The notes below the pieces were generated by a model that saw nothing but the letters and a program-made list of their open reading frames with translations, was not told the DNA's origin and made no database searches. Positions 1-8,441 of a stretch of 18,037 nt of DNA are shown here, one piece after another. The position numbers and the translations under genes are program-made. Source of the DNA: CAIWHR01 sp039931775. GTDB lineage: Bacteria > Pseudomonadota > Gammaproteobacteria > Burkholderiales > Casimicrobiaceae. The DNA is taken from contig JBDTRG010000181.1 in NCBI GenBank assembly GCA_039931775.1, forward strand, positions 1-18,037, in the 5' to 3' direction. Position 1 is the stretch's first letter. Each line of letters opens with the position of its first letter.

Positions 1-512
1 GCGAGAACCAGCACCTTGCCGAAATTCTGCGTGAGGTTCATCAGGAAGTTCATCGAAAACTTCAGCTTGAAAATGCCGACGTTCAGCCGGAAGATCTTCG
101 CGAATCTCATCTCATGTTGCAGCGCCGTCTCGACTTCCTTGGTCTTTGCCTCCAGCACGCCGACGCCGGCGGCACGCAGGACGGTAATGCGGGCATGGAC
201 CCTGCGGTTGATGGCGCGCTGCATCAGGGGAACGAACACCAATTGCGGCGAAAACACGACAATGCAAAGCAGGGCGAGCCACGGCTGAAGGTAGAGCATG
301 TACCCGAAGACACTCAGCAGAACGCCGATCTGCAGCACGGCCTCGGAAATGGAGATGCCGACGAAGGCGCCGATCGGTTCCGGATCGGCGATGATCAGCG
401 AGACATGGACACCCTGCGCGCCCGTCTTGTCCCGCGGCTTTGGCAGGGACGCGATGAGCGCGCAAGTGCCTTCGAAAGCGGGCAATGTTGGATCGGTCGT
501 GGAACTCGGCAC
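1..512 (-). pseudogene. ABC transporter membrane domain, 5'-truncated and running off the left edge
   Basis: Read on the minus strand, the frame is open from a TGA at 516-518 to the window edge (about 170 codons). It encodes an ABC exporter-type membrane domain. A stretch ADPEPIGAFVG leads into hydrophobic segments (around GVLLSVFGYMLYLQPWLALL and CIVVFSPQLVFVPLM). These are followed by QRAINRRVHARITVLRAAG and a basic amphipathic stretch with EMRFAKIF and a FSMNFLMNLTQNFGKVLVL helix. The order of membrane hairpin, coupling-type QRxINRR segment and next helix fits ABC_membrane (type 1 exporter) domains. The N-terminal helices normally found before this point are missing. No convincing start exists: the only early candidate is GTG 510-512 with no Shine-Dalgarno. 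I infer a 5'-deleted gene. The substrate is unknown, and the ATPase part, if present, lies outside the window. Confidence 0.6.
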
Positions 513-567
513 GCGTCAGTGGCGCCGGTGCCTGGCCTTTGCGGATCTTGGTCACGGACGTGCCCAT
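493..567 (-). pseudogene. Remnant resembling the start of a flavodoxin/NADPH-dependent FMN reductase gene
   Basis: From an ATG at 565-567 the minus strand reads about 25 codons (MGTSVTKIRKGQAPAPLTRA then EFHDR). The KIRKGQAPAPLTR-EFH string resembles, from memory, the N-terminus of a family of flavodoxin-fold reductases. After the R codon near 493 the resemblance stops, and the frame becomes an out-of-register reading of the neighbouring ABC-transporter fragment. The simplest reading is a deletion or rearrangement that fused the first codons of one gene to the interior of another, leaving both non-functional. There is no good Shine-Dalgarno sequence before the ATG. The identification rests on one short motif and is tentative. 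Confidence 0.35.
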
Positions 568-775
568 CGGTCATCGACGGAGCCGAGCTTAGGGGACGCT
601 CCGACGGAACTCTGTACGCTGTCCCACATCTCACTTCGTAACGCGTCAGGCAATGCCGGCTTGGCGTTCGGTACCGTACAGAAGCGCCAAATAACAGATG
701 GTTACATCTCAGGGTGCCGAATCTCTGCCAAAAAGTGGAGAATCGTCCGCTTTCCCCCAACCTTTCGGTAACTCG
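568..775. other. Intergenic region upstream of the RND efflux operon
   Basis: About 200 bases lie between the leftward gene remnant and the first plausible start of the efflux adaptor. No coding frame here has recognisable protein character. The notable element is the inverted repeat at 661-690, followed by a relatively AT-richer stretch (687-712) in which a promoter could lie. I could not fix a confident -35/-10 pair. Confidence 0.4.
661..690. promoter_or_regulatory. Imperfect inverted repeat, possible operator for the efflux operon
   Basis: TTGGCGTTC (661-669) and GAAGCGCCAA (681-690) form an inverted repeat that is perfect apart from one extra G in the right arm. The arms are separated by 11 bases that include GGTACC. 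It lies about 85-130 bases before the adaptor start, where a TetR- or MarR-type repressor of an efflux operon could bind. No regulator gene is in the window, so the role is inferred from position and symmetry only. Confidence 0.3.
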
Positions 776-790
776 ATGACGCCGAGCGAA

Positions 791-2104
791 ATGGCCAACC
801 CGAATCCCGCCGACGGTTCCCCGCCTACCGACACCCGTCGAAGGCGTCGCTGGCCGTGGGCCGCGCTCGCGTTGCTCATCGCCGCTGGAGGTGGAGGCTG
901 GTATTGGTGGAGTCAGACCGCGCAAGTGCCAGCTTCACCCTCGTCGGCGGCCGCGGGCGGCAAAGGAGGAGACTCATCCGCGCGCACCATTCCGGTGGTG
1001 GCGGAGATCGCGAAGAAGGGAAACATCGACGTCTACCTGAACGCCCTCGGCACGGTCACTCCGCGCAATGTCGTCGTCGTCAAGCCGCGCGTCGACGGCC
1101 AGCTGATGCGCATCGCTTTCAAGGAAGGGCAGGTCGTGAAGGCCGGCGATCTGCTGGCCGAGATCGACCCCCGCCCGTTCCAGGTCCAGCTGACGCAGGC
1201 CATGGGCCAGATGGCGAAGGACAAGGCGCTTCTTCAGAATGCGCAGATCGACCTCGAGCGATACAAAACGCTGCTCGCCCAGGACTCGATCGCGAAGCAG
1301 CAGGTCGACACGCAGGGGTCCCTGGTGCGCCAGTACGAAGCGGCGCTGCAGTCGGACCAAGGTGCGATCGACAGCGCGAAGCTCCAGCTCACGTATTCGA
1401 AGGTGACCGCACCGATCGGCGGCAGAATCGGATTGCGGCAGATCGATCCCGGCAACGTAGTACACGCGTCGGATGCGAACGGGCTCGTCGTAATCACGCA
1501 GCTCCAGCCGGTCACCGTCGTCTACCCGATCCCCGAGGACAACGTGCCGCGCGTGATGCGCCGACTGGGCAGCGGCGAGTCGATCGTCGTCGATGCCTGG
1601 GATCGCGACCAGAAAGTGAAGCTCGCGACCGGCAAGCTCATCACCGTCGACAACCAGATCGACACCGCCACGGGCACCGTCAAGCTCAAGGCGGAGTTTC
1701 CGAACGACAACCTCGCGTTGTTCCCTAACCAGTTCGTCAACGTGCGGATGCTGGTGCAGACGATGGCCGACGCGACGCTGGTACCTTCGGCGGCGATCCA
1801 GCGCGGCGCGCCCGGCACGTTCGTCTATGTCGTAAAGGAAGACCGCACGGTGACGGTAACGCCGGTGAAGCTCGGCCCCGTGCAGGGTGAGGTCACGGCG
1901 ATCGCGAGCGGGATCTCGGGAGGCGACATGGTGGTGATCGACGGCGCCGACAAGCTTCGCGAGGGGGCCAAGGTCGAGGTCATCACGCGCGACGCGCAGG
2001 CCGTTCCCGCGGCCGGCGCGAAGGCCCGCGCACCCCGCGCCGAGCGTCCGCCGGGAAGCGGGCCGCGCCCGGAAGGTCAGCGGCGATCCAAGGACGGCGG
2101 CTGA
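791..2104 (+). CDS. mdtA: RND efflux periplasmic adaptor (membrane fusion protein), MdtA-like
   Basis: This protein links an inner-membrane RND pump to an outer-membrane channel. From the ATG at 791 it is 437 residues. A Pro-rich N-terminus precedes a run of five Arg (about 16-20) and a single hydrophobic anchor (about 21-40, WPWAALALLIAA then WYWW). The lipoyl half-motif VVVVKPRVDGQL followed by FKEGQVVKAGDLLAEIDPRPF is classic for MdtA/AcrA adaptors. An alpha-helical hairpin with LERYKTLLAQDSIAKQQVD comes next, then the closing lipoyl half (YSKVTAPIGGRIGLRQIDPG), a beta-barrel domain (VTVVYPIPEDNVP) and a membrane-proximal domain (TLVPSAAIQRG). The last ~35 residues are a low-complexity Ala/Pro/Arg/Gly tail. 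Alternative in-frame starts are ATG 776 and ATG 698; 698 would put about 30 odd residues ahead of the anchor. Neither 776 nor 791 has a strong Shine-Dalgarno. It is the first gene of the four-gene operon. Confidence 0.9.
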   Translation: MANPNPADGSPPTDTRRRRRWPWAALALLIAAGGGGWYWWSQTAQVPASPSSAAAGGKGGDSSARTIPVVAEIAKKGNIDVYLNALGTVTPRNVVVVKPRVDGQLMRIAFKEGQVVKAGDLLAEIDPRPFQVQLTQAMGQMAKDKALLQNAQIDLERYKTLLAQDSIAKQQVDTQGSLVRQYEAALQSDQGAIDSAKLQLTYSKVTAPIGGRIGLRQIDPGNVVHASDANGLVVITQLQPVTVVYPIPEDNVPRVMRRLGSGESIVVDAWDRDQKVKLATGKLITVDNQIDTATGTVKLKAEFPNDNLALFPNQFVNVRMLVQTMADATLVPSAAIQRGAPGTFVYVVKEDRTVTVTPVKLGPVQGEVTAIASGISGGDMVVIDGADKLREGAKVEVITRDAQAVPAAGAKARAPRAERPPGSGPRPEGQRRSKDGG

Positions 2105-2128
2105 CGCTGTGATGTATTCGCGTTTCGA

Positions 2129-2167
2129 CCCTCACCCCGACCCTCTACCGCCGGCGGGAAAGGGAGT
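2129..2167 (+). repeat. Intergenic hairpin element overlapping the mdtB ribosome-binding site
   Basis: In the 72-base gap between adaptor and first pump, CCCTCTACCGCC (2141-2152) can pair with GGCGGGAAAGGG (2153-2164) in 10 of 12 positions, centred on GCCGGC. It is preceded by CCCTCACCCCGA. The CCCTCACCCC-ACCCTCT-hairpin-AGAGGGAG layout resembles a dispersed intergenic hairpin that I recall from several beta- and gammaproteobacterial genomes. The right arm supplies AGGGAG (2161-2166), the Shine-Dalgarno of mdtB ten bases before its ATG. Folding would therefore occlude that site. Whether it is a repeat in this genome cannot be tested from one copy. Confidence 0.5.
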
Positions 2168-2176
2168 CCATCAACC

Positions 2177-5100
2177 ATGAACCCGTCCCGCCTGTTCATC
2201 CTGCGGCCGGTGGCGACCACGCTGCTGATGGTGGCGGTGCTGCTCGCCGGCTTTGTCGCGTACCGGGTGCTGCCTCTGTCCGCGCTGCCGGAAGTCGACT
2301 ACCCGACGATTCAGGTGGTCACGCTCTACCCCGGTGCGAGCCCCGATGTGATGGCATCGTCGGTCACCGCGCCGCTCGAACGGCAGTTCGGGCAGATGCC
2401 CGGCTTGAACCAGATGTCGTCGACCTCGTCGGGCGGCGCATCGGTGATCACGCTGCAGTTCAGCCTGCAGCTTTCGCTCGATGTCGCCGAGCAGGAGGTC
2501 CAGGCCGCGATCAACGCATCGGGAAATTTCCTGCCGACGGATCTGCCGAACCCACCGATCTACAACAAGGTCAATCCGGCCGACACGCCGATCCTCACGC
2601 TGGCGCTCACCTCCAAAACGCTGACGCTGCCGCAGCTCGAGGACCTTGCCGACACGCGGATCGCGCAGAAGATCTCGCAGCTCCCCGGCGTGGGCCTCGT
2701 CAGCATCAGCGGCGGCCAGCGTCCCGCCATCCGCATCCAGGTGAACCCGAAGGCGTTGGCGGCTTACGGCCTGTCGCTCGACGACGTGCGCACCTCGATC
2801 GCCAACGCCAACACCAATCAGGCCAAGGGCAGCTTCGATGGCCCGACGCGCGCGTCGACCATCGATGCCAACGATCAACTGAAGACCGCTGCCGAATACC
2901 AGCAACTGATCATCGCCTTCAAGAACGGCGCGCCGGTGCGCTTGTCCGACGTCGCCGACGCGATCGAAGCCGCCGAGAACTCGCGTCTCGCCGCGTGGGC
3001 CAACACGACGCCGGCGATCATTCTCAACGTTCAGCGGCAGCCCGGCACCAACGTGATCGAGGTCGTCGACCGCGTGAAGAAGCTGCTGCCGCAATTGCAG
3101 TCGTCGTTGCCGCCCGCTGTCGACGTCGTGCTGCTCACCGATCGCACGGTGACGATCCGCTCGTCGGTACAGGACGTGCAGTTCGAGCTGCTGCTCGCCG
3201 TCGCGCTGGTGGTGATGGTGATCTTCCTGTTCCTGCGCAACGTTCCGGCAACCTTCATTCCGAGCGTCGCGGTGCCGCTCTCGCTCGTCGGCACGTTCGG
3301 CGTGATGTACCTTGCCGGCTTCTCGATCAACAACCTGACGCTGATGGCGTTGACAATCGCGACCGGTTTCGTCGTCGACGACGCGATCGTGGTGATCGAG
3401 AACATCGCGCGCTACATCGAGAAGGGCGACTCGCCGCTGCAGGCTGCCCTGAAGGGTACTCAGCAGATCGCCTTCACGATCATCTCGCTGACCTTCTCGC
3501 TGATCGCCGTGCTCATTCCGCTGCTGTTCATGGCGGACGTCGTCGGACGGCTCTTCCGCGAATTCGCGATCACGCTCGCGGTGTCGATCCTGATCTCGGC
3601 AGTCGTCTCGCTGACGCTGACGCCGATGATGTGCGCGAAGCTGCTGCACCACACGCCGCCGGAAAAGCAGGGCCGGTTCTACCGCTGGAGCGGCGACTTG
3701 TTCGACCGCGGAATCGCCCGATACGGCCGCATCCTGAACTGGGTGCTCGACCGGCAGGGCGCCACACTCGTCGTTGCCGTGCTGACGCTCGTGCTGACCG
3801 TCGTCCTCTACATCGTGATTCCGAAGGGCTTCTTCCCGATCCAGGACACGGGCGCCATCCAGGGCATCTCGGAAGCGCCGCAGACGATCTCGTTCGCCGC
3901 GATGTCCGAGCGACAGCAGGCGCTCGCGAAGGTCGTGCTCGAGGATCCGGCGGTCGCGAGCCTGACCTCGTTCATCGGCGTCGACGGAGTCAACGCGACG
4001 TTGAACAGCGGCCGGATGCTGATCAACCTGAAGCCGCGCGCGGAGCGCGGGGTGAGCGCAACGCAGGTCATCCGGCGCCTGCAGGGAAAGCTCTACGACG
4101 TCCCCGGCATCGCGCTCTACATGCAACCGGTGCAGGACTTGACGATCGAAGCCCGGGTAAGCCGCACCCAATACCAGTTCACCGTCGAGTCGGTCGACTT
4201 GAAGTTGTTGGGCACCTGGGTGCACAAGCTCGTCGATCGATTGAAGGAAGCGCCGCAGCTCGCCGACGTCGCCAGCGACCTTTCGGACGGTGGCCTCGCG
4301 GCCTACGTGGAATTCGACCGAGTCACGGCGAGCCGACTGGGGATCACGCCGGCCGTTATCGATAATGCGCTGTACAACGCGTTCGGCCAGCGGCTGGTGT
4401 CGACGATCTTCACGCAGTCGAACCAGTACCGCGTCGTGCTCGAGGTGAAGCCGGAATTCCAGCGCGGCCCGGCGGCGTTGAACGACGTCTACGTGACGTC
4501 GACGGTCGCAGGACAAGCGCCGCAGCAAGTCCCGCTTTCGTCGATCGCGCGAATCGTCGAGCAGGCCTCGCCGCTGTCGATCAACCACATCGGCCAGTTT
4601 CCGGCGTCGACTATTTCGTTCAACCTCGCGCCGGGCGCCTCGCTCGGCGACGCCGTGCAGGCGATCGAGACGGCGAAGCGCGAACTTGCGATGCCCGACA
4701 GCGTGCAGATCAATTTCCAGGGCGCGGCGCTCGCCTTCCGAGCTTCGCTCGCGAACGAACTGTGGCTGATCCTCGCCGCGATCGTTACCATGTACATCGT
4801 CCTGGGCGTGCTCTACGAGAGCTTCATCCACCCGGTGACGATCCTGTCGACGCTGCCGTCGGCCGGCGTCGGCGCGCTGCTGGCGCTGATCGTCTCCGGC
4901 AACGACCTGTCGATCATCGCGATCATCGGCATCATCCTCCTGATCGGCATCGTCAAGAAAAACGCGATCATGATGATCGACTTCGCATTGGACGCCGAGC
5001 GCAACGACGGCATGGCGCCGCGCGACGCGATCTTCCAGGCGTGCCTACTGCGTTTCCGGCCGATCATGATGACGACGATGGCCGCGATCCTGGGCGCGCT

Positions 5101-5305
5101 TCCGCTGATGATCGGCTGGGGTGAAGGCTCCGAGTTACGCCATCCGCTCGGCATCTCGATGGTCGGCGGCCTCATCCTGTCGCAGGCGCTCACGCTGTTC
5201 ACCACCCCCGTCATCTACCTCGCCTTCGACGGGCTTGCCCATCGCGCCAAGTCGCGGCGCGGGGTGGTGGCGCCACCGCAGATCGAACGAGTGGAATCGC
5301 GATGA
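2177..5305 (+). CDS. mdtB: RND multidrug efflux pump subunit, MdtB-like
   Basis: A 1042-residue HAE1-type RND transporter, the usual family length, which exports drugs or bile-salt-like compounds using the proton gradient. It begins NPSRLFILRPVATTLLMVAV (TM1), followed by a large periplasmic porter domain. TM2-TM6 come next, with the proton-relay Asp pair in GFVVDDAIVVIEN (D401-D402). A second periplasmic domain follows IPKGFFPIQDTGAIQG. TM8-TM12 include GIVKKNAIMMIDFAL, carrying the relay Lys (K927/K928). All key relay residues are present, so the pump looks intact. The ATG at 2177 is set by AGGGAG ten bases upstream and by the conserved N-terminus. It is partnered by the related pump at 5337. 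In the known MdtBC system the two proteins form a mixed trimer, and I infer the same here. No BaeSR-like regulator lies in the window. Confidence 0.95.
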   Translation: MNPSRLFILRPVATTLLMVAVLLAGFVAYRVLPLSALPEVDYPTIQVVTLYPGASPDVMASSVTAPLERQFGQMPGLNQMSSTSSGGASVITLQFSLQLSLDVAEQEVQAAINASGNFLPTDLPNPPIYNKVNPADTPILTLALTSKTLTLPQLEDLADTRIAQKISQLPGVGLVSISGGQRPAIRIQVNPKALAAYGLSLDDVRTSIANANTNQAKGSFDGPTRASTIDANDQLKTAAEYQQLIIAFKNGAPVRLSDVADAIEAAENSRLAAWANTTPAIILNVQRQPGTNVIEVVDRVKKLLPQLQSSLPPAVDVVLLTDRTVTIRSSVQDVQFELLLAVALVVMVIFLFLRNVPATFIPSVAVPLSLVGTFGVMYLAGFSINNLTLMALTIATGFVVDDAIVVIENIARYIEKGDSPLQAALKGTQQIAFTIISLTFSLIAVLIPLLFMADVVGRLFREFAITLAVSILISAVVSLTLTPMMCAKLLHHTPPEKQGRFYRWSGDLFDRGIARYGRILNWVLDRQGATLVVAVLTLVLTVVLYIVIPKGFFPIQDTGAIQGISEAPQTISFAAMSERQQALAKVVLEDPAVASLTSFIGVDGVNATLNSGRMLINLKPRAERGVSATQVIRRLQGKLYDVPGIALYMQPVQDLTIEARVSRTQYQFTVESVDLKLLGTWVHKLVDRLKEAPQLADVASDLSDGGLAAYVEFDRVTASRLGITPAVIDNALYNAFGQRLVSTIFTQSNQYRVVLEVKPEFQRGPAALNDVYVTSTVAGQAPQQVPLSSIARIVEQASPLSINHIGQFPASTISFNLAPGASLGDAVQAIETAKRELAMPDSVQINFQGAALAFRASLANELWLILAAIVTMYIVLGVLYESFIHPVTILSTLPSAGVGALLALIVSGNDLSIIAIIGIILLIGIVKKNAIMMIDFALDAERNDGMAPRDAIFQACLLRFRPIMMTTMAAILGALPLMIGWGEGSELRHPLGISMVGGLILSQALTLFTTPVIYLAFDGLAHRAKSRRGVVAPPQIERVESR

Positions 5306-5340
5306 CTGCCGCGACGCATCGCACCGAGACGGGCAGATGA
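5302..5340 (+). CDS. Putative 12-codon minicistron bridging mdtB and mdtC
   Basis: An ATG at 5302-5304 overlaps the TGA stop of mdtB (ATGA arrangement). It opens a 12-residue frame (MTAATHRTETGR) that ends at TGA 5338-5340, which in turn overlaps the mdtC ATG at 5337-5339. A ribosome ending mdtB could re-initiate here and be delivered onto the mdtC start, which has no strong Shine-Dalgarno of its own. The peptide itself has no recognisable features. The bridging role is inferred from geometry, and chance occurrence is possible. Confidence 0.3.
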   Translation: MTAATHRTETGR

Positions 5341-8300
5341 ATCTTTCCGCTCCGTTCATCGACCGTCCGGTGGCGACGACGCTGCTGACACTCGGCATCG
5401 CGCTTGCCGGCGCGATCGCGTTCCGCCTGCTGCCGGTGTCGCCGCTACCGCAGGTGGACTTTCCGACCATCTCCGTGCAGGCGTCGCTGCCCGGCGCCAG
5501 TCCCGAGACGATGGCCGCCACCGTGGCAACCCCGCTCGAGCGCTCGCTCGGGCGCATCGCCGGCGTCACCGAGATGACGTCGTCCAGCGCGCTGGGGTCG
5601 ACGCGCATCACGCTGCAGTTCGACCTCAATCGCGACATCGACGGCGCGGCGCGCGACGTGCAGGCGGCGATCAACGCCGCGCGAGCGCTGCTGCCCACGG
5701 GCCTGCCGAGCAACCCGACCTACCGCAAGGTCAATCCGGCCGACGCGCCGATCATGATCCTGACGCTCACGTCGGAGACGATGACCCAGGGGCAGATGTA
5801 CGACGCGGCGTCGACGATCATCGCGCAGAAGCTCTCGCAGGTGGCGGGCGTCGGACAGGTCAGCGTCGGCGGCAGCTCGCTGCCGGCGGTGCGCGTCGAG
5901 CTCAATCCCGAAACGCTCAACAAGTACGGAGTCGGCCTCGAGACGGTGCGGGCGGCGATCGCCGCGGCCAACGCCAATCGTCCAAAGGGCTCGCTCGAGG
6001 ATGGCGATCGCCATTGGCAGATCTACGCGAACGACCAGGCGAAGACCGCCGCCGAGTACCTGCCGCTGGTCGTCGCCTATCGCAACGGCAGCGCGGTGCA
6101 GCTGTCCGACGTCGCCGAAGTCGTCGACTCGGTGCAGGACCTGCGCAACGCCGGCATGGCCAACGGCAAGCCATCGGTGCTCGTCATCATCAACCGCCAG
6201 CCGAACGCGAACATCATCGAGACGGTCGATCGCGTGACGGCGCTGCTGCCCTCGCTGCGCGCCGCGATCCCGAACACGATCACGCTGACACCGGCGATGG
6301 AGCGCACGGCGACGATCCGCGCATCGCTGCGGGAGGTCGGGCGCGCGCTCACGATCTCGATCGGGCTCGTCATCCTGGTGGTCTTCCTGTTCCTGCGCGA
6401 CGGGCGCGCCACGCTGATCCCGAGCGTGGCGGTCCCGGTTTCGCTCGTTGGCACCTTCGGCGTTATGTACCTCTGCGGCTTCTCGATCAACAACTTCACG
6501 CTGATGGCGCTGACGATCGCCACGGGCTTCGTCGTCGACGATGCGATCGTCGTCCTCGAAAACACGTCGCGCCATATCGAGAAGGGGATGGCGCCGTTCA
6601 AGGCGGCGCTGCTGGGCGCGCGCGAGGTGGGCTTCACCGTGCTGTCGATGAGCCTGTCGCTCATCGCGGTCTTCATCCCGATCCTGATGATGGGCGGCAT
6701 CGTCGGTCGCCTCTTCCGCGAGTTCGCCGTGACGCTGTCGGTGGCGATCCTCATCTCGCTCGTTGTCTCGCTCACCACGACGCCGATGATGTGCGCGCGG
6801 CTTTTGCGCCCGTCCGCCGAGCGCAAGACCGGGCGCCTCGGTGCATGGAGCGAGCGAGTCTTCGGCCGCGTGCAGAACGCCTACCGCAAGAGCCTCGCCT
6901 GGGCGCTCGCGCACGGCGTCATCGTGATGCTGGTGCTGCTCGCGACGGTGTGCCTCAACGTCTACCTTTACATCATCATTCCAAAGGGCTTTTTCCCGCA
7001 GCAGGACACCGGGCGGCTGGTCGGCGGCATCCAGGCCGACCAGAGCATCTCGTTCCAGGCGATGCGGCAGAAGCTCGCGGCCTTCATGACCATTGTCAGG
7101 GCCGACCCGGCGGTCGAGAACGTCGTCGGTTTCACCGGCGGCGCGCAGCGCAATTCGGGGATTATGTTCGTCGCGCTGAAACCCGTTGCGCAGCGCCGCG
7201 AGACCGCGGACCAGGTGATCGCCCGGCTGCGCATCAAGCTCGCGAAAGAGCCGGGGGCGAATCTCTTCCTGCAACCGGTACAGGATATCCGGATCGGCGG
7301 GCGCCAGAGCAATGCGCAATACCAGTTCACGCTGCAGGCCGACGATCTCGCCGAGCTTCGCGCCTGGGAGCCCAGGATCCGGCTGGCGCTTTCGCAGTTG
7401 CCGGAGCTCGCCGACGTCAACACGGATCAGCAGGACAAGGGACTGCAGACTTCCCTCGTGATCGATCGGGACGCCGCCACCCGCCTCGGCGTGACGCCGC
7501 GGATGATCGACACGACGCTGAACGACCTCTTCGGCCAGCGGCAGGTGTCGACGATCTATGCGCAGCTCAACCAATATCGCGTGGTGATGGAGGCGGCCCC
7601 GCAGTACTGGCAGTCTCCCGACGCGTTGAAATCCGTTTACGTCAGCACCGCGAACGGCGCGCAGGTTCCGCTTTCGACGTTCGCGACCTACGGCCCGACC
7701 AACACGCCGCTCGGCGTCAATCACCAGGGACAGTTCGTCGCATCGACGACGTCGTTCAACCTGGCCCCCGACGTTTCGTTGTCGCAAGCCACCCGCGCGA
7801 TCGAGGACACGATGGCGAGGATCGGCGTACCGACAACCGTGCGCGGCACCTTCCAGGGGAGCGCGCGCGCGTTCCAGGCGTCGCTGGCGAGCCAGCCGAT
7901 GCTGATTCTCGCGGCACTGATCACGCTCTACATCGTTCTGGGCGTGCTCTACGAAAGCTACGTGCACCCGATCACGATCCTGTCCACGCTTCCGTCGGCG
8001 GGTGTGGGCGCGTTGCTCGCACTGATGCTGTTCAAGACCGACTTCACGATCATCGCGTTCATCGGCGTGATCCTGCTGATCGGCATCGTGAAGAAGAACG
8101 CGATCATGATGATCGATTTCGCGCTCGACGCGGAGCGCACGCGCGGGTTGAACTCCCGCGACGCGATCTTCGAGGCGTGCCTTCTGCGCTTTCGGCCGAT
8201 CATCATGACGACGGTGGCGGCGATGCTGGGTGCCCTGCCGTTGGCGCTCGGCGCCGGCGACGGCACCGAGATGCGCCGTCCGCTCGGCATCGCGATCGTC

Positions 8301-8441
8301 GGCGGTCTCCTGGTGAGCCAGATGCTCACGCTGTACACGACGCCCGTCGTCTACCTCTACCTCGACCGGTTGCGGCTGCGCGTGGCAGATGGCCAGCGGC
8401 CCCGTGCACGCGGCGCGCTCGCGCATTCCGCGGCCGATTGA
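5337..8441 (+). CDS. mdtC: RND multidrug efflux pump subunit, MdtC-like
   Basis: A 1034-residue HAE1-type RND transporter and a clear paralogue of the preceding gene, sharing the order of motifs throughout. It starts NLSAPFIDRPVATTLLTLGI, typical of MdtC-type proteins. The proton-relay Asp pair sits in GFVVDDAIVVLEN (D401-D402) and the relay Lys in GIVKKNAIMMIDFAL (K919/K920). The IPKGFFPQQDTG element marks the second periplasmic domain. The frame is open upstream to 5121, but residues before the ATG at 5337 are out-of-frame readings of mdtB, and the conserved N-terminus fixes the start at 5337. The gene lies 31 bases after mdtB, bridged by the 12-codon ORF, and its stop overlaps another tiny ORF. 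It is expected to form the inner-membrane pump with the mdtB product. Two adjacent, diverged RND subunits imply an old tandem duplication, as in other mdtABC loci. Confidence 0.95.
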   Translation: MNLSAPFIDRPVATTLLTLGIALAGAIAFRLLPVSPLPQVDFPTISVQASLPGASPETMAATVATPLERSLGRIAGVTEMTSSSALGSTRITLQFDLNRDIDGAARDVQAAINAARALLPTGLPSNPTYRKVNPADAPIMILTLTSETMTQGQMYDAASTIIAQKLSQVAGVGQVSVGGSSLPAVRVELNPETLNKYGVGLETVRAAIAAANANRPKGSLEDGDRHWQIYANDQAKTAAEYLPLVVAYRNGSAVQLSDVAEVVDSVQDLRNAGMANGKPSVLVIINRQPNANIIETVDRVTALLPSLRAAIPNTITLTPAMERTATIRASLREVGRALTISIGLVILVVFLFLRDGRATLIPSVAVPVSLVGTFGVMYLCGFSINNFTLMALTIATGFVVDDAIVVLENTSRHIEKGMAPFKAALLGAREVGFTVLSMSLSLIAVFIPILMMGGIVGRLFREFAVTLSVAILISLVVSLTTTPMMCARLLRPSAERKTGRLGAWSERVFGRVQNAYRKSLAWALAHGVIVMLVLLATVCLNVYLYIIIPKGFFPQQDTGRLVGGIQADQSISFQAMRQKLAAFMTIVRADPAVENVVGFTGGAQRNSGIMFVALKPVAQRRETADQVIARLRIKLAKEPGANLFLQPVQDIRIGGRQSNAQYQFTLQADDLAELRAWEPRIRLALSQLPELADVNTDQQDKGLQTSLVIDRDAATRLGVTPRMIDTTLNDLFGQRQVSTIYAQLNQYRVVMEAAPQYWQSPDALKSVYVSTANGAQVPLSTFATYGPTNTPLGVNHQGQFVASTTSFNLAPDVSLSQATRAIEDTMARIGVPTTVRGTFQGSARAFQASLASQPMLILAALITLYIVLGVLYESYVHPITILSTLPSAGVGALLALMLFKTDFTIIAFIGVILLIGIVKKNAIMMIDFALDAERTRGLNSRDAIFEACLLRFRPIIMTTVAAMLGALPLALGAGDGTEMRRPLGIAIVGGLLVSQMLTLYTTPVVYLYLDRLRLRVADGQRPRARGALAHSAAD

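Noticed and set aside
2171..4831. 886-codon open frame on the minus strand antisense to mdtB
   Set aside because: Its translation is a low-complexity Arg/Asp/His/Gln-rich sequence typical of the antisense of GC-rich codons. The plus strand encodes a fully conserved RND pump.
5121..5336. Upstream extension of mdtC overlapping mdtB
   Set aside because: The added residues are out-of-frame readings of the mdtB end, and the conserved MdtC N-terminus begins at 5337.
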